Assembly (NCBI GenBank): GCA_025094145.1
Contig: JALLLS010000106.1
Coordinates: 1-64,000, forward strand
Reading direction: 5' to 3'
DNA: 64,000 bases
DNA from: Spinellus fusiger
Taxonomy: Eukaryota; Mucoromycota; Mucoromycetes; Mucorales; Phycomycetaceae
The translations under genes were made by a program, and so were the position numbers. Of the stretch, positions 18,134 through 31,950 are shown piece by piece (the stretch's first letter is position 1; every line of letters begins with the position of its first letter). Below the pieces are notes generated by a model. The model saw only the letters and a program-made list of their open reading frames with translations, did not search any database and had not been told where the DNA came from.

Positions 18134-19200
18134 TTAGTGACCCTTTAATCCCTCTTCTGCAATTGTATAGATATTCTTTGATGCATTCACATCTCTGTTC
18201 CAAACAATTCTACAACTTTGGCAAGCGTGGATGTTGTTGAAATTCACTAATACCTCAGTGAGGATATTTGTGTTGCAAGTATGGCAGATCTTGAGAATAA
18301 AAAAGAAAACAAAACAGAGTAACTGTTAAAAGAGCATTTTATATTGAGTGAGAGGTCAATCATGTTTACCTTTGATGTAAGGAACTCATCAACATCAACT
18401 ACAAGAAGATCTCCATCTTTTTGTCTCTTTTTCAATGATTGATATAAAACTCTCGTCAAACCAATACGATGACCTTTAAACTTGGCAGCATCTTTTACCT
18501 TTATTCCTGTGCCATAAGCAACGACTGGCAGCTTGGTAGGATCTTACTCCAATCCTTTTAGGTGCCAATAACCCTTTTCAATAATAAAATAGTAGTAAAA
18601 ATAATTAGTTCGAGATGTATTAATGTACTCTCTATGTGTATCGTATTACCCTTGCACTGGCACCTTCTTGCCTTTGCCTTTGTAACGGATTCACTGGGTT
18701 TATTAAAATAAAAGAATATACAATAGAAACTGACTAACATGTCAGACATAATAAATATACACAAAGACTTACAAGATCACAACTGTTGGTTTATATGCCA
18801 GACAAAGGCAAACAAAAGAAAGAGGGTAGAAGATTTGAAGAACAACAGACAGTGTAATTAGCAGGTATTAATATTCAAGCAGAAGAGAAAAAAACGAATT
18901 TTCACAAGTCATTTGCTTAATCAGAACTACCAAAGTAATGTAGACTACAACAACATTTTAGAAAGAAAAGAATTGCTTAAAGAACGGTTGCCTAGTTACC
19001 AGTTGTGATCAAATTGTGTGTTGTGTTCCTGTTCATGTACCCTCTTTGATTTCCTTAGATCAGCCTTTGTACTAATACTCTATTTTTTCGTCACTGCTAG
19101 AGACCCAATATCTATACATTTATCTCTCCAGTGGTCTTGTTGATAACCACAGTGCCCTTTACTACAGAATAAAAAATATATTTTACAAAGTTACATAGTA
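18134..19200 (-). pseudogene. Fanzor/TnpB-like nuclease relic, element B, with intact zinc ribbon and RuvC-III motif
   Basis: Last exon 18289-18134 (52 codons) reads ICHTCN, then HACQSCRIVWNRDVNASKNI and a stop. This is a CxxC...CxxC zinc ribbon followed by the RuvC-III N-R-D-V-N-A-S-x-N block of TnpB/Fanzor. A GT-AG intron (18290-18369) joins it to an exon with LPVVAYGTG, KGHRIGLTR and VVDVDEFLTSK (up to about 18540), the RuvC-II Glu region. In that frame a TAA at 18544-18546 interrupts KGLE-DP, one substitution from CAA. Further upstream, exon-like pieces (AYKPTVVIL near 18785; SVTKAKARRCQC near 18650-18690) suggest more exons, but RuvC-I was not found. Probably inactive, though a misjudged intron could explain the stop. 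Confidence 0.68.
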
Positions 19201-19489
19201 TAGATCTTGAGGCTACTTATATACATATCTTTTTTAAGCTATAATGATCAAAGCTATACGATAATAACATCTCAGTAAATTCAGAGATGGATTCCTTTCT
19301 CTTGTCCTATTGTTGGAAAAAGGGGATGAAGAACATACCCCCCTGAATCCCATAAGACTTGTTATCATAAAAAGTAATCAATGTAACTTAGAAGAAAGTA
19401 TATAAGCCTGCTCAATTCATAGCAGAAGCAATTTGAGAAATATATCTATTACATTCCTAAACCACACCTTTTGCCTTTGGGTTTTTTAA

Positions 19490-19890
19490 CACAAGTAAAG
19501 ACTCATTTCAAGTCAGTCCCAAGTAGTCTTCTACAAGGTCAATAATGTCTAGGGTATAATCCTGAGCATAGTTATCTATATCCCAAGGATAAAGCACAAA
19601 GCTTTTAGGGTATAGATTATATTGCTATGAGGGAATGCACTTAGGCAGTAGCTATAGTCATAATATAGTATTAGCTACATTATTATAATAAACAATATTA
19701 TTCATAAACAATATATTCTATTGATAATACAATTTGATAGTGAGGTACACTACAAAAGGAAATAATAAATGGTATACCCATAAACCTTTTGATTTTAAAT
19801 ACAATTCCATAAAAGGGCAAAATTTGGGACCCTCGTAAAAGGAAGGAGATATCACCTCTTAAAGGCGAGAAGTTTCTCCTGGTGTGTAGA
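19490..19890. repeat. Diverged ~400-bp repeat, copy 2 (5' side of element B)
   Basis: This is the partner of 4160-4580, with the same blocks in the same order and orientation. It ends close to a TATCACC(T/G)CTTAAAGGC(G/C)AGAA segment present in both. Its position just 5' of a minus-strand nuclease relic repeats the arrangement at element A. Confidence 0.75.
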
Positions 19891-20110
19891 ATGTGTTATC
19901 TACAGTGAGGAGAGGAGGCGAATTCACAGCAGAGTGTAAGTCAGTACAGAGAGTGAGGTGGTGGGCCTGTGTGACCTCTTTCCCCGATGAATCCCCGCCC
20001 TCCAATCACATAAGCAAAAAAGAGAGTCCAAGAAGACTGAACCTTAGTTACCATGACTGTCTGTATCTGTCTCTTTACTACGAACAACAGCAGTAGCAGA
20101 AGGATTCCTT

Positions 20111-21041
20111 ATGAACTCAAACACAGAAACAACCTTACCGACAGAGACCGAGGTCCAGGCCGAGGTCCAGAATGAAGTATATTCTACAGAAGAAGAAAGA
20201 CGCTGCTGGATATGCTTTGGTGAAGACAGTGACTCTGAAGGACGCTGGATAAGGCCATGTCCATGTTCACTTATTGCTCATGAGAAGTGTCTTTTGGAGT
20301 GGATTATAGAAATGCAAAAGGAGAAGCCTATGAAAGAGGTGGGTTGGCCTATGGACCAACGGGTGCTTATCTCTATCGATAGGTGCGCTGTCCACAGTGT
20401 GCTGCTGCTTACATCTTCACACAAACCACCAGCCTCACTCTGTCAGTATTATCCACTACTTACCAAGTCATTCGTGTCTCTGCTCCCTATATCCTGGGCC
20501 TGATTATAGGATGTTCTGTTATGGTGGCTGCCACTACGTATGGTGCCTATACAGTGGTAACAGTAATGGGTGTCAAAGAGAGTGATCGGTGGATAGGCAA
20601 TCCTAGTCAATGGACATGGAGAGCATGGGTGGGTCTTCCTTCTATTCCCATCTCTCTCATGGCCTCGGTTACTTCTTGGGGAGATGGCGTCCCATTTGTT
20701 GCATTTCTGTTCATGTGCCTGTCCAGGAGATCCTATGCAAGACCTCGTTTTGCATGGCCACCTTCTCCGTTGACAGTGATGAGTGTCTTTCCAATGGCAA
20801 GGTAAATGTACAGGGATATACTGTGTATGTTGATGTGTGTTGATATGTGTCGTGGGAAGCCTAATGTCTTTATCTATGCTTGTGTCTGTAGATTGATCTA
20901 CACCTTTAGTTGGTCAGCCATAGAGAGATTTGTGGTGCGTCGAATTATTCTTGGCCTACGACGCTCTCAGATAGGAACACGACGAAGCCAAAGAGAATCA
21001 CAAGAAGTAGAGCCTACCATTGATCTTGCCCGTACTCAACG

Positions 21042-21080
<39 letters not shown>

Positions 21081-21539
21081 ACAACAGAGAGCAGAGGAGG
21101 AGGAGCGGCAACAACAGCAATTGGTCAATGGACCTCTTCGTGTATTGACTGCAAGAGGTGCTTATGATATGACAGTTGTAATAATGAATGCTCTTTTGCT
21201 GCCTACGTTGAGCAGTATGATTGGGAGGTAAGTGTTTTTATTTTTATTTTATTTTTTGAGTTCCATGGCACTGTATTCATCCCCTGGCTAGATGTTTGGG
21301 CCACTTTAAACCTGTACGCCACTATTTCCCTGACGTATTCCACCGCAGTGTTCTTGGGGGCTGTGTACTTATTACTGCTAGAGTAAGTAGGATAGAACAT
21401 TTATAATGTATTTAGATGGATCCTAATGCTGATTCTATAGGACATCCTACAATTATGGTACAAATATGAAATCGTGCGCCAACATCAGTCTCGACGCATT
21501 AGAAATTACACCAATACCAGACATCCTCGACGTTCATAA
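20111..21539 (+). CDS. RING-CH (MARCH-type) membrane E3 ubiquitin ligase (5 exons)
   Basis: Exons are 20111-20338, 20383-20801, 20892-21227, 21292-21382 and 21441-21539, giving 390 aa. The N-terminal RING-variant domain reads RRCWICFGE, PCPC, AHEKCLLEW and then, across intron 1, VRCPQC: a C4HC3 zinc-binding set. Several hydrophobic stretches follow (VSAPYILGLIIGCSVMVAAT, PFVAFLFMCL, and segments in exons 3-4), so it is a membrane ligase. RINGv at the N-terminus plus several membrane spans recalls the mitochondrial MARCH5 type, but organelle and substrates are not shown by the sequence. A polyglutamine tract at about 21043-21090 lies between membrane segments. All donors are GT. Confidence 0.87.
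21043..21130 (+). repeat. CAG/CAA tract encoding polyglutamine
   Basis: In-frame CAG/CAA repeats in exon 3 of the RING-CH gene encode about 15 Gln, then a Glu/Arg run and five more Gln. The mixed codons suggest it is old and fairly stable. Confidence 0.9.
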
Positions 21540-22068
21540 AGAGAATAACAACAATCTACACTATATCCACACTCTCTTTTCTTTCTTATTTGATGCACAT
21601 AGCCTACCCATTTTACACTTGTTTACACTCTCTACTAAATACATACACACACACATACCTCCCCCTTCTTTTATTACCACCCAAATACTCTTAGATATTC
21701 ATATTCTGTTCAATGTATCTTACACTTTCTTAGAGAGAGAGAGAGAGCGAGGAGGCAAAAAGAAAATGATAATAAAAGAGTCAATGATGGAGAAGTAGAG
21801 CACTTGTTCTTACATCCCTTGACAGTATATACCGTCCTATACACAGTACAATAACTCATTCACTATGAAAAATAGAACTTCTGTAGGATATAAAAAAGAT
21901 CTACTTTACAATGAGAAAAAAAAAAGAAAGAGGGCAAATTATAAAACGTATATAAAAATGATAAAAAAAAAGAGAGCTATAAACAATAAATAAATCAACT
22001 GAATGCAGTGCAAGATGGATAAAAAAAAAGGTTATGCATAAAAGAAGAGCAACAGAAAATGATAAAGA
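21540..22068. other. Intergenic region between convergent genes
   Basis: 3' regions of the RING-CH ligase (+) and the RasGAP gene (-). A-rich runs near 21909-22030 could include poly(A) signals for either gene. No additional gene is seen. Confidence 0.6.
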
Positions 22069-25000
22069 CTAGGCAATGATTCTTTCTATAATTTCACTTG
22101 CTAGTTTAGCATTCTGAAGACTATTGGTAGAGGCAGTACCAAAATGAGGATCTCCTAGAGAAGAGAACCCAACCTCATCTAATAACACTTTTTGAGCCCG
22201 TTTGGATTTGTTATCCATAAAAGAAGCATCCGAGCATGCAATCAGAAGAATGGCCTTGATTGATTCCATGATGGTCTGAGTATTGCTGTTTAGTACAATC
22301 TGGTTCATCTTTGGCAAAAGAGTATCATAACTAAACAAAGAAAAAAAAAGTTATTTCTATAGTACAAGCAAACAAGAAACTTACATGGAGACAAACACCT
22401 CGGGAATAGAGGCTGCAGCTTCAGCCAACATCCCATAGAGAAACAAGTGTTCAGGCTCATTGTCTGACAGATTCAACAGAGCAGACAGCATGGAGATTAA
22501 AAGCAAAGCTGTAGTATTATCAGGAATATCAAACTTATCAAAGATGCCATGGTAAGGGATGCTAGAATTGGCATCCGACACTTCCATATCAAAATCATCC
22601 AATCCTGCCAATCGAAACACATCCTTCAAAGACTCATTCTTCACAGCAATAGGTAAAAGACCTGCCAGATAACCAAGTGCAGTCGATTCCACATAATCGG
22701 ACGCATGAGAAACACACTTATTCTCAATCGCCAGGAACAAGGTCAGAGCTTGATATATAGCATCTTTTGCATTGGAGGTGCTTCTAAATCCTCTCATCAA
22801 CACACTGGTCATGGCAAATGAAAAGTGGGATTCAAAATTAACTCCACATAATTGATCCAGTTGGTGTGCTAGGTCCATGATAGGAGCACGGGCTGTCAAT
22901 AAAACATCCACCATGACTTCACCAGCAAAGTAATCGTTGGCATCCAGTGCACGCAGCACTGCCAGTAGCAATTCAACCGCTGTAGCAAGGGTGGGGCCAT
23001 TGTTGATTTGAACAAGAGACACAGCGACCCAAAATAATGGAGACAAGTAACGTGAGTCTGAAGGAAGACTTCTGACAATGTTCTTGAGACACATCATAAT
23101 ACTAAGAACAAGACTGGGATCAGACTCATTGAAAATAGCCAGGGCACCACGCAGGGCAACAAGGATCTGGTAAAGTAGGTCGTCGTCTACTTCTTCACGG
23201 CCAAGACATCCCAAGACTACAAATGCACGTGGTTGAATAGCAGGATTGAATTGGAAGGCGGTGCTTGCTACAAGACTCATCCAGCGTGATCGCCATACAT
23301 TGGCCATATCTATACGATATATATAGAGATAGAGAGAGAGAGAGAAATTAAGTAAGCAAAGGTAAAAATGTATGTTCAGCGTTTACTCCCCATTCTCTAT
23401 TTCTCTCTTACCAGCAGAAGGGGCCGCATATTGTAGTACATCCAACAGTATAACCACAATCGATTCCAAAGAAGCCAGTTGAATGGGCTCGGCAACATCA
23501 CTCAAAGTATCGGGTGATATCGTAAAGGCATTCACGTTGGATTTTGAAATCCCAAACAAAAGACGACACTTCACCTCTGAGATTTCTGTCAATAGCAACT
23601 GTAACTTCTTAACATTGTTCTCAGGAAGTGGCATGGAAGTAAACAAAGACTGCACCATATTCACTGCCAATGCATGGACCGTTGTCCGCACTACAGTGGG
23701 ACCTGTGCCTACCACCAGCGAAATGATATGAAACGTCTCTGGCACATAGCTCTTGACAGGTCCTCGGTTATTAAAGGACAGCATCAGGATAAATCGCAGC
23801 AACACAGCAATTTCAGTCCATGTCCAATGGTCTGTGAGAGACCAGGTGGGTTTGAATGATGTCTTTTGTAGGACCTTTCGAAGACGTGAAAGAACCTTGC
23901 CACGCACAGCCACATTGGACAAGGTGACGAATGTGTCGGCCATGGCTTCTGCTTGTGCGGAACCCACACCATGTTCATTGGAAAATTGGACAAAGACATC
24001 CAGGACGAGATTAAGAATGTCATCAATAGTGGCAATGGTTTTCCATATCTTGGCTTGAACTAGTTTATACATGTCGTTGCGGGCTACTGTCAAGTCGATA
24101 AGTAGACGCAGTACTTCTTTGGTTTTGACAATGTTGGCTTCATCCGCACCACCACGCGCAAAGAGAGCCAAGTTGGGAAGCCAGGCTACCATATAATCTA
24201 GACAGAGGTAGCGCAGGGGTTCATTGGATTTACTGAATCCGACAAAGCACTCGTTTAAGAATTCCAAGGTTAAGTTGGGTTCAGTAAGAGCCAATTTCTC
24301 ACTGATGCTGACAATAAAAGAAGTGCTATTGGCAGGAAGACAAAGGTCTAGAGTAATGTAAAGAAGAAAGGAAATAAGTAAACCGGAGAGATATCTTGTC
24401 TAGTGTCTTCTTTCTTACCTCTAGCATCCAGTAATTGTTTGCCTACATTGAAATTAAAAGTAATACTGAGGGCATATAGTAGATTGTAGGCAGAAAGACG
24501 CAGATTGGGATCTTCGCTACCAATATTAAGAAGGGCCATATTGAGTAATCTTCCAGGTACATCGCTAGGTCGTATAGTACGTTCTGTAATATTAGTAGGC
24601 TTGGATCTTTCATGACAACGCTTGCTATATCGAATAGTCTATGTTCATAAACAAAGAAGAGGTATAAGTGAACAGTTCCTAGTATTACATCTTAACCATA
24701 AAAGACTACAATTAGCTCCTCCGAGATAAATACATACGCTCATAATTGTATCTCTTTTCACACTAGAAAGAACCACAGCTAATCTTCCTTTGTTATACTT
24801 GAACGAGAACTCATGAGAAGCATCAGACCCTCTTGACTGATTGGATACAATGTCTTCGATTTCCGAAATACGATATACATCATTGGTGACTGAACCTGCA
24901 TTGTATACAAACTCTTGTTTTCGTACAGTCATGATCTGGACATACTCTGCACCCACTTTAACAGTGACTGGAACATTAGTTTTGGACTGTAGGATATGAT

Positions 25001-28000
25001 TGACAGGATAGAATACTGCACTTGGCTCAGTATCCAATGCCACTAATTTATATATTTCCACATTAAGAAAAAACATACACTTAGGGAGTTCAGGATCTAC
25101 TTACTTGTTGACTTTGGTAGTCTGACTTCTGAAGGATGGATACTTTCATACAATTCAGCCAATGTCACTGCAAAATTAATACGTTTAATGACCTTGGGTG
25201 ACAAGGGTCGTATCAGTTTCTTGAGATACTTTCGCAGATGAGAGTTTGGATTGTAAATATGAATGATAGCAATACTATCGCACATATCAGAAGACAATAA
25301 TTGGATGATTTGGATGATCCATTGATTAGGAATCTCATTTACAGAAGTAAATAGGGTCACATCAATGACAATTTCAATTGTCTTGTTAGCAAACCGTTCC
25401 ATAATCTATGCATGCATGCATGTACAGTATTAGTCTCTAGCCAACTCTTCTCTTTTCTATCCACTTCCTTACTTGAAGCATATAGTAAACCAACAATTCG
25501 AAATCAATACTGTCATTCAATATATTACGTGCAATCAAATACAGTACAGATCTGCCTGCTTTGGAAGTTCCGCCTTCATACACAATGTTCTTGGAAATAA
25601 TCATTTCTACACTTCGATGACTGTTTCTTCGCATAAATTCAGCATACACCTGGTTTGAAGCAGCAAACGTATAACTTCTCAAAACATTGAAGTCTTGCTT
25701 GGTGATTTCAGGAGGACGACCCAACTGAGCCAATAAATTCGAAAACTTATCAAACATGCGTCTCCATGCTGTCCACGCTTCTTGATCTGCAAACAAGCGC
25801 TGTCGACGTGCCGCCACATCACGCATCATGCGTTCCATGTTATCAAACAGCACACGATGCAAAAGAGCATAATCCTTCTCTTCTACTAGACGATGCTCTA
25901 GAGGTGGGCATTTTACAGGTACACTCGAAATATTGCGTAAAAAACTAGTGACTTTGTAGATATTGCTGGTGAGGAAATCATTCAATACGATCATGTAAGT
26001 TTCTTTGGAGCCAAACAGGACATTATTGGCAAGGTTCTGAATGACTTTGGTGGCAATTAAGTGGCCACGGCGCATGTCACGAGAGATGAACGTGTTGGGT
26101 TTGAGAAGACCTTCTGTTTCTGGAGACACAATAGCTGGACAGAAGAAGCGCAAGAAGATAAATGCACCCACAGCAGTGTATTTGGCTTCTGGAAATCGTT
26201 CGCGTACAGCCATAAGGATGTAGTGGCATACTTCTCGAAAGCAGCTATTTATATAAAATAGGACATTTTAAGAATTGGATATAAAAATAAATAGCAGTAG
26301 CAATATTCAATAACACTTACATCGGGGCTTCTCCAGAAGAGGCACAGATGGCATTGAGAAAAAGTTCAGTAGCACTCACAACATTTTGTTTGTTATGGGA
26401 GGCATCTTCATTGGGTCCCACTTTAGTAGAGTCCAGCTCAAAGGTGCGTTCACTGGCAGTCTTCTCAGAGAGTGTATGGAAGACAGGCTGAAGTACGGAT
26501 TGGACATAGTCAGCACCGTGTATCTTTGCAAATACAGATAAGAGACGTGTAGCAATACTTGTTCTTCTGAACAATTCCGTCTCACTCTCTATTTATCATT
26601 AGTATCAAGAACCATGCATATCTCTTATACACATCTGTGGACTGAGAGATCAGTTTACCTGTATTTTGAACTTCTTTTTCAATCACTGCTTTTAATAGTG
26701 CCATTGTCTGTCCACGAGAAGCAAAACAGGCTAACAGTGCAGTGGCTGTATCATCAATGTCAGTGGCAGGGCATGTATTACAAAGAGACAGTGTAATATG
26801 AAGTGGTTCTTCTACCAACATCTATCCATTATATATTAAATCAATGATTCACTATGAATAACCTACATCGATGATCTTCTCATAACGATCTGTCATTACT
26901 GTTTCTGCAAGTGTCTCGAATTCTGTGCCTTGGTTTAGGATATTAGTGAGCACCTGCATAAAGGCTGCTCTCATTCTTGTATCTTCATGGTATCCCATAG
27001 AAAGAGAGTACTTAAGACCAGCATCCACATTTGCACTGAGTAGATTTGACATGGCAAGAATAGTGCAGTCTTTCAATGGTGCCAAGTAAGTGACGTTCTC
27101 CTTGTTCTATAGGATATATATATATATATATATATAAGGTACTCATTCATTTACCATGGATGTACATTATATTATCATCACTTACCTTGCTCAAGTGAGC
27201 TTCTTGACTGCGTGCAGAATGTGCATCTGACTGTATCTAAGTCAACCAACACAACCGACTCATATTAAACTAATGTCTCATCAATTCATCACCACTTTAC
27301 CTCATAAATTCTGCATCTGTTCAGTAGCTTAAGGAAGAATGTAAAGTACTTATAGAACATTCTACTTTTGACTTGTCCTGCTCCTGTCTCATGCACTGGT
27401 TCTGACGGTTGCAGTGGCAATTGATGTAGAAGAAGCACAATGGTCTTTAAACATGCCAGATCTAAATCTCGATACAACTTCTCGCCTTGTTCAAGGGATG
27501 AATAGGCAATATTTGTATCGAGTTTCTTATATTCCTTATGCTTTAACCACCGTAGCCTAATGTCTTTTTTCTTTCTTTCTTTCTATTTGCGTGTACTTAC
27601 CAGTGAGAAATCACTTGTCCATTCAACAATAATCTCCAGCAAGTTATTTCGCAATCGAAACTCTTTCCGCAAGGTCAACTTTTCTTTCTTCTCCATTAAC
27701 ACCTCACATAGCTGACAAAATTTGATTTTCATCTTGAGGGCTGCCTGATGACTCCCCAGCTTATTAAGATATTTGGCATATTGACAGACAAGATCACTAA
27801 AATCTACAGTGTACAAAGTATCCGAAGCATCTTCCATACGGTCCAATACAAATTTAAGCACCCCAATCGCTTGTTCTACAAATAGAGTGTAGCGCATATT
27901 GCAAGTAGGATCGCCATCAGGACCAAAGCATTTCCCTAGGACAGTCTCAAGGTGCCGAAACAGCATTGGGTACAGAGCAGGCGACAGATCTGTGCCCAAG

Positions 28001-29835
28001 ATCTCCTTGACCCATTCCCGCACAACAATGTTATCACACAGCAAAAGATCCACCATGTCCATAACAAAACGATCAGCCATGGCAGCGGATTCGGAAGGCA
28101 CAGAGGGTCGACGGGTTTCGCTACTACTGAGGGTGTGGCGAGGCGAGAGAGGAGAGTCAGGAAGTGCATCGGCCATTAGACACACCCCTCCCAAAGCAGC
28201 CAGAAAACCAGCATAGTTTTGCCATTCTGTGGATCGATCATCGTCTATGGTGTCTGTGCGGTTGGTAACGACAGATGTTTGGCGTGGGTTGCGTAGTTTG
28301 TCGTGCCATGCTTGTCCCTGCCTTCGGTTTGTGTCGATAACGTCTTCCTTGAATTCTTCAGCAGGGCGTAGGATAAATGAAGTGAGGTATTTCCAGCGTT
28401 TCCATGCTTCTTCCCATGCTGCCATGTTGCCCGGGGCATAATGAGGCATCATCCTTAACAAACGGCGGATTTGTTTTTGCTGGGATTTTCTTCCAGTGAC
28501 AATCACGGTGTTGGAAGTGAGTTCAGTATAGATAGGAAGGTTTTCGATGATAGCAAGCGATGTCTGTTGAGGTGTGTCAATGTTGTCTGTAAGATTGATT
28601 TCTGTACAAATATGGCCCAAGCATGTAATAGCAGCAGAACAAATGTCTGTATCTGAAGAGCATAACAGTACCAGGAGGACGACTTCAAGACTTATAGAGG
28701 CTTGTAAACGTTCTCTTACATCTGATCCTCGTGCAGCAGTGTCCTATAAGAAAATAAGAAAATAAGAAAATAAGACGTCAGTGCCCCTACATAATAATAG
28801 TAATAGTAATGATGTAAAGACACTTACTTGATGAGTACGTAGAAAGTCATTACGAGAGATTAAGAGTCTCTTTAATAGATCAAGCAACTTTTTTAAACTA
28901 TCATCCTTCTCCCTGTTATCCAGCAATTGTTTTGCAAGGACAAACAGCACCTGTGAAGAGATCTTCCAAAACACTTCCATAGAAGATTCTGGAGGCCCCC
29001 ACTCAAATGCATAGTGGGGCAAATGTAGTTTACTCAATGCTTCTGCTGCTGCATCTCTCACTGCCTGATTTGACTCTCTTAAACATTGGGCAATAGACAC
29101 CATAAGCACAGTATTCAGTTCTGTTTTTTCTCCAGGTTCCCCATAAAGAGCCATTTTAGGATCTGCCTGGAATAGACGTAGCAAGTCTAGAAGCAACTCT
29201 AATCGTTCATGCACTGCATCTTTTTCTCGTTTGAGTTTCTTATCGACTGCTACTGCTAGTTTGCGACTGGACTGGTTTGCGGGTTCTGACTTGTAAGGAT
29301 CATTGCGTAGTGTCTCCAGGAACAGGCGTTTCAAAGGAAGGCAGAGTATACTGTAGACACATGCTATGGAGGGGCTCCACGGAAGACGGTTCTCTTCCAT
29401 AGAAATGACAAGACATGCCTTGACAAGACTCAGTTTAAAGGGAGGGGGGGCTCGTTCGTTCATGCAGATTGGTAATAGGGTCTTCATGGCGCCTTGAGGT
29501 TCCAGACGAAACAAGGCGACAATACTGTCTGCTAATAAGTAGCGGTGATCAATGATAATCCCTAGACTGTTCATTAGACCGTCTGCTATCAGAGGACTTT
29601 CTATATCAAACAGTCTCTCCTTGAGTTCTTTCTCAATCTCGGGGACAATCTTTCGTAGTGCGGATGTATCGTCTACGCCTACATAATTTGCTGCCTTGCA
29701 AATGTCCACATAGCAAATGGCTGCCAATTCAGCTGTGCGTCCACCTTTTAATGATTGACTCAAATTGGCAAAGAATTGACTCTATGAATTACACACATAT
29801 AACACACACACACATGAAAATAATAATAGAAAAGA

Positions 29836-29876
<41 letters not shown>

Positions 29877-31431
29877 CAGAGAGAGAGACAGACAGACAGA
29901 GACAGAAATAATCATAGACACAGACACAGAAATATACACGGACAAAAAGAACAACAACTTAGACACTGTTGAGGAATCTACACACTCACCCTCACTCACA
30001 ATGAATTTACCTTTTTTACATGAATGCCCCGTCCATCAGAAGAACCGGTACAGGCAGCAAGAATATCTGGACACAGAATCAGTAGTAATGTCTGTAGTGG
30101 CCATAGAATAGCCTTTTTACGTGTGGTATCTGCCAATCCATGGCACATATCAAACAGAACGTCGGGTCGACCGTCGATTCTTTTTTTGCTTTGACATAAC
30201 TTTACGAATTCTGTTGGATACGTCTCTATCCATCCCCAAATCGCCCTTCGCAGCATGACGGCCAGGGTCAGTTGTATCGATTTCTTCAAATGAACAAAGA
30301 AACCACATATTTCTATCCAGTACACACTCATCTATAAGAGATCCCTCTGACACACTTCAGTGATTTACCATCTAATATCATCCCGAGCCGCTTAGCATTC
30401 AAAGCACAACACTCGAGTAGACGCAGCTCTGCAGTTTCTGCCATATCATTGGCAATAGAGGTGATGAAGAGTATACGTGCACGTAGTTTGGAGTGCAGAA
30501 CAGACCAGTTGCTTGCACTAATATAAAACACAACACGACTGGCTGCCTTGTAAATGTCGACAATGATATCTGTAGGAAGATTGGTGAGGCTGGACGCACT
30601 GTAGTATTCTGTACGGGTGATATTGGTGGCTGATCCATGATCGTGGTCTTCCATTGTTGCCATCTGGTACATAAATCGACACATGACGCTCACTACGTAT
30701 TTTGCAACAGCGTCCTCAAGGGGAGGTGGGTCCTCCAAGTCAGTTGAGAGTGTTGTGTTTGAGTTGCTTCGAATATGCTGCCAGTGGTGTTGCATACATG
30801 CCGACAGCATACGTAGAAGGAAGAGCTGAGACTGGAGAATGTCATAGGAAGCATACTCGTCGCTGGGAGAAGGTGTGATGGCGGGTGGAAGAGGTGTGCC
30901 CTATGAAACATACATAACCATACCATACCACAGGGTAAGTAAGAATGGAGAAGTAAGAATGGAGAAGTAAGAATGGAGAAGTAAGAATGGAGAAGTAAGA
31001 ATGGAAAAGTAGGAATGGAGAAAGAAAGAAAGAGTCACATTTTTAAGGTTACCTTGCACACAGCCTCGAGAACAGATGTGATGGTGTTGACAATAATGCC
31101 CAGTCGAAACTTGGAGAGTTCAATCAGGGCAGCCACTGGAACGTATTCAGCAGCCAATACTTATTTCTATGCACACTAGTTTACCTCTGCAACTATGATT
31201 AGTCACTTGCTCAAACTACACGTGGATGGCTTACGTTTGTTGGACGAGAATATCACTCTCTAGAGAATCAAGGGTTTTCCCACTGTTGCAGGGTAGCTAT
31301 AGAAATAAATAAAGAAGAACAATAAAAAGAGGACAAGGTTTATCAATACGACATCAGCAAAATGACAAGAGACGTACTCTGACAGAGATACGGTTGACAA
31401 GGCTCAGGATAAGCTTTGTATCAGGACTCAT
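22069..31431 (-). CDS. Neurofibromin/Ira-type Ras GTPase-activating protein (many exons)
   Basis: A single very large gene on the minus strand, from MSPDTKLILSLVNRISVR at 31431 to ...EIIERIIA with its stop at 22069. Large open blocks are 30810-30328, 29763-28744, 28620-27583, 26574-26317, 26213-25437, 25402-25097, 25076-24645, 24294-23383, 23307-22381 and 22338-22069, joined by short introns. It stimulates GTP hydrolysis by Ras. The GAP domain shows the Arg-finger block LFRRTSIATRLLSVF near 26530-26575 and FLRFFCPAIVSP near 26120-26160 (NF1 has FLR-INPAIVSP). A Sec14-like lipid-binding domain (about 25400-25100) and a PH-like segment follow, then a long HEAT-like C-terminus. This order is that of NF1 and yeast Ira1/Ira2. 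Exact exon borders were not all resolved. Confidence 0.92.
30940..31030. repeat. 14-bp minisatellite in a RasGAP intron
   Basis: About six direct copies of a unit based on AGTAAGAATGGAGA, with small changes in the last units, lie in an intron near the 5' end of the minus-strand RasGAP gene. On the gene strand it is pyrimidine-rich. Confidence 0.85.
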
Positions 31432-31789
31432 GGCAGTGGATGGGAAGAGATGGTGCTTTATACACACTTAAGAAAGGATAGGAGGGAGAATGACGTCTAG
31501 TCAATAATGAATTAAAATAGAGAAAAAGTACGGTGGATAGAAGCAGAGGAGAAGGTGAAGAAGCACCAAAACACTGATAATAGAAAGTATTAAACTATAA
31601 AAGGGTAGTGATTTGACTTTATAAAAAAGAGCCTATCTTATTCTATCATGTCAAACGCACTGTGTAAATAGTGGAAAGGTGAGGAAAGAATGAGGTCAAA
31701 TTAGAAACGATAAAGGCAGTGAATAGCAATCAAAAACAGTAAAAAATATGAGTGCAAAACAGTGGAAAATAATTCCATCCCTCACCAAA

Positions 31790-31950
31790 TCACGAAATTA
31801 TAGAATTGCGAAATGATAGAATGATAGAATGATAAAATGATAGAATTGTAGAATTACAGAATTATAGAATTACAGAATTATAGAATTATAGAATTACAGA
31901 ATTATAGAACTATGAAATTATAGAATTACAAGGTTACAAAATAACTTGGT
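31790..31950. repeat. AATTATAGA-type minisatellite
   Basis: Repeated 8-9 base units (GAATTATA, GAATTACA, GAATGATA) across 31800-31940, moderately diverged. Noncoding. Confidence 0.85.

Noticed and set aside
19893..20096. 67-codon ORF just upstream of the RING-CH gene
   Set aside because: Out of frame with the gene, no family features, and likely part of its 5' leader.
29658..29999. CA/TA/GACAGA repeat ORFs inside the RasGAP locus
   Set aside because: They lie in an intron made of microsatellites.
30940..31030. Direct-repeat array considered as CRISPR
   Set aside because: The 14-bp units are contiguous with no unique spacers, in a eukaryotic intron.
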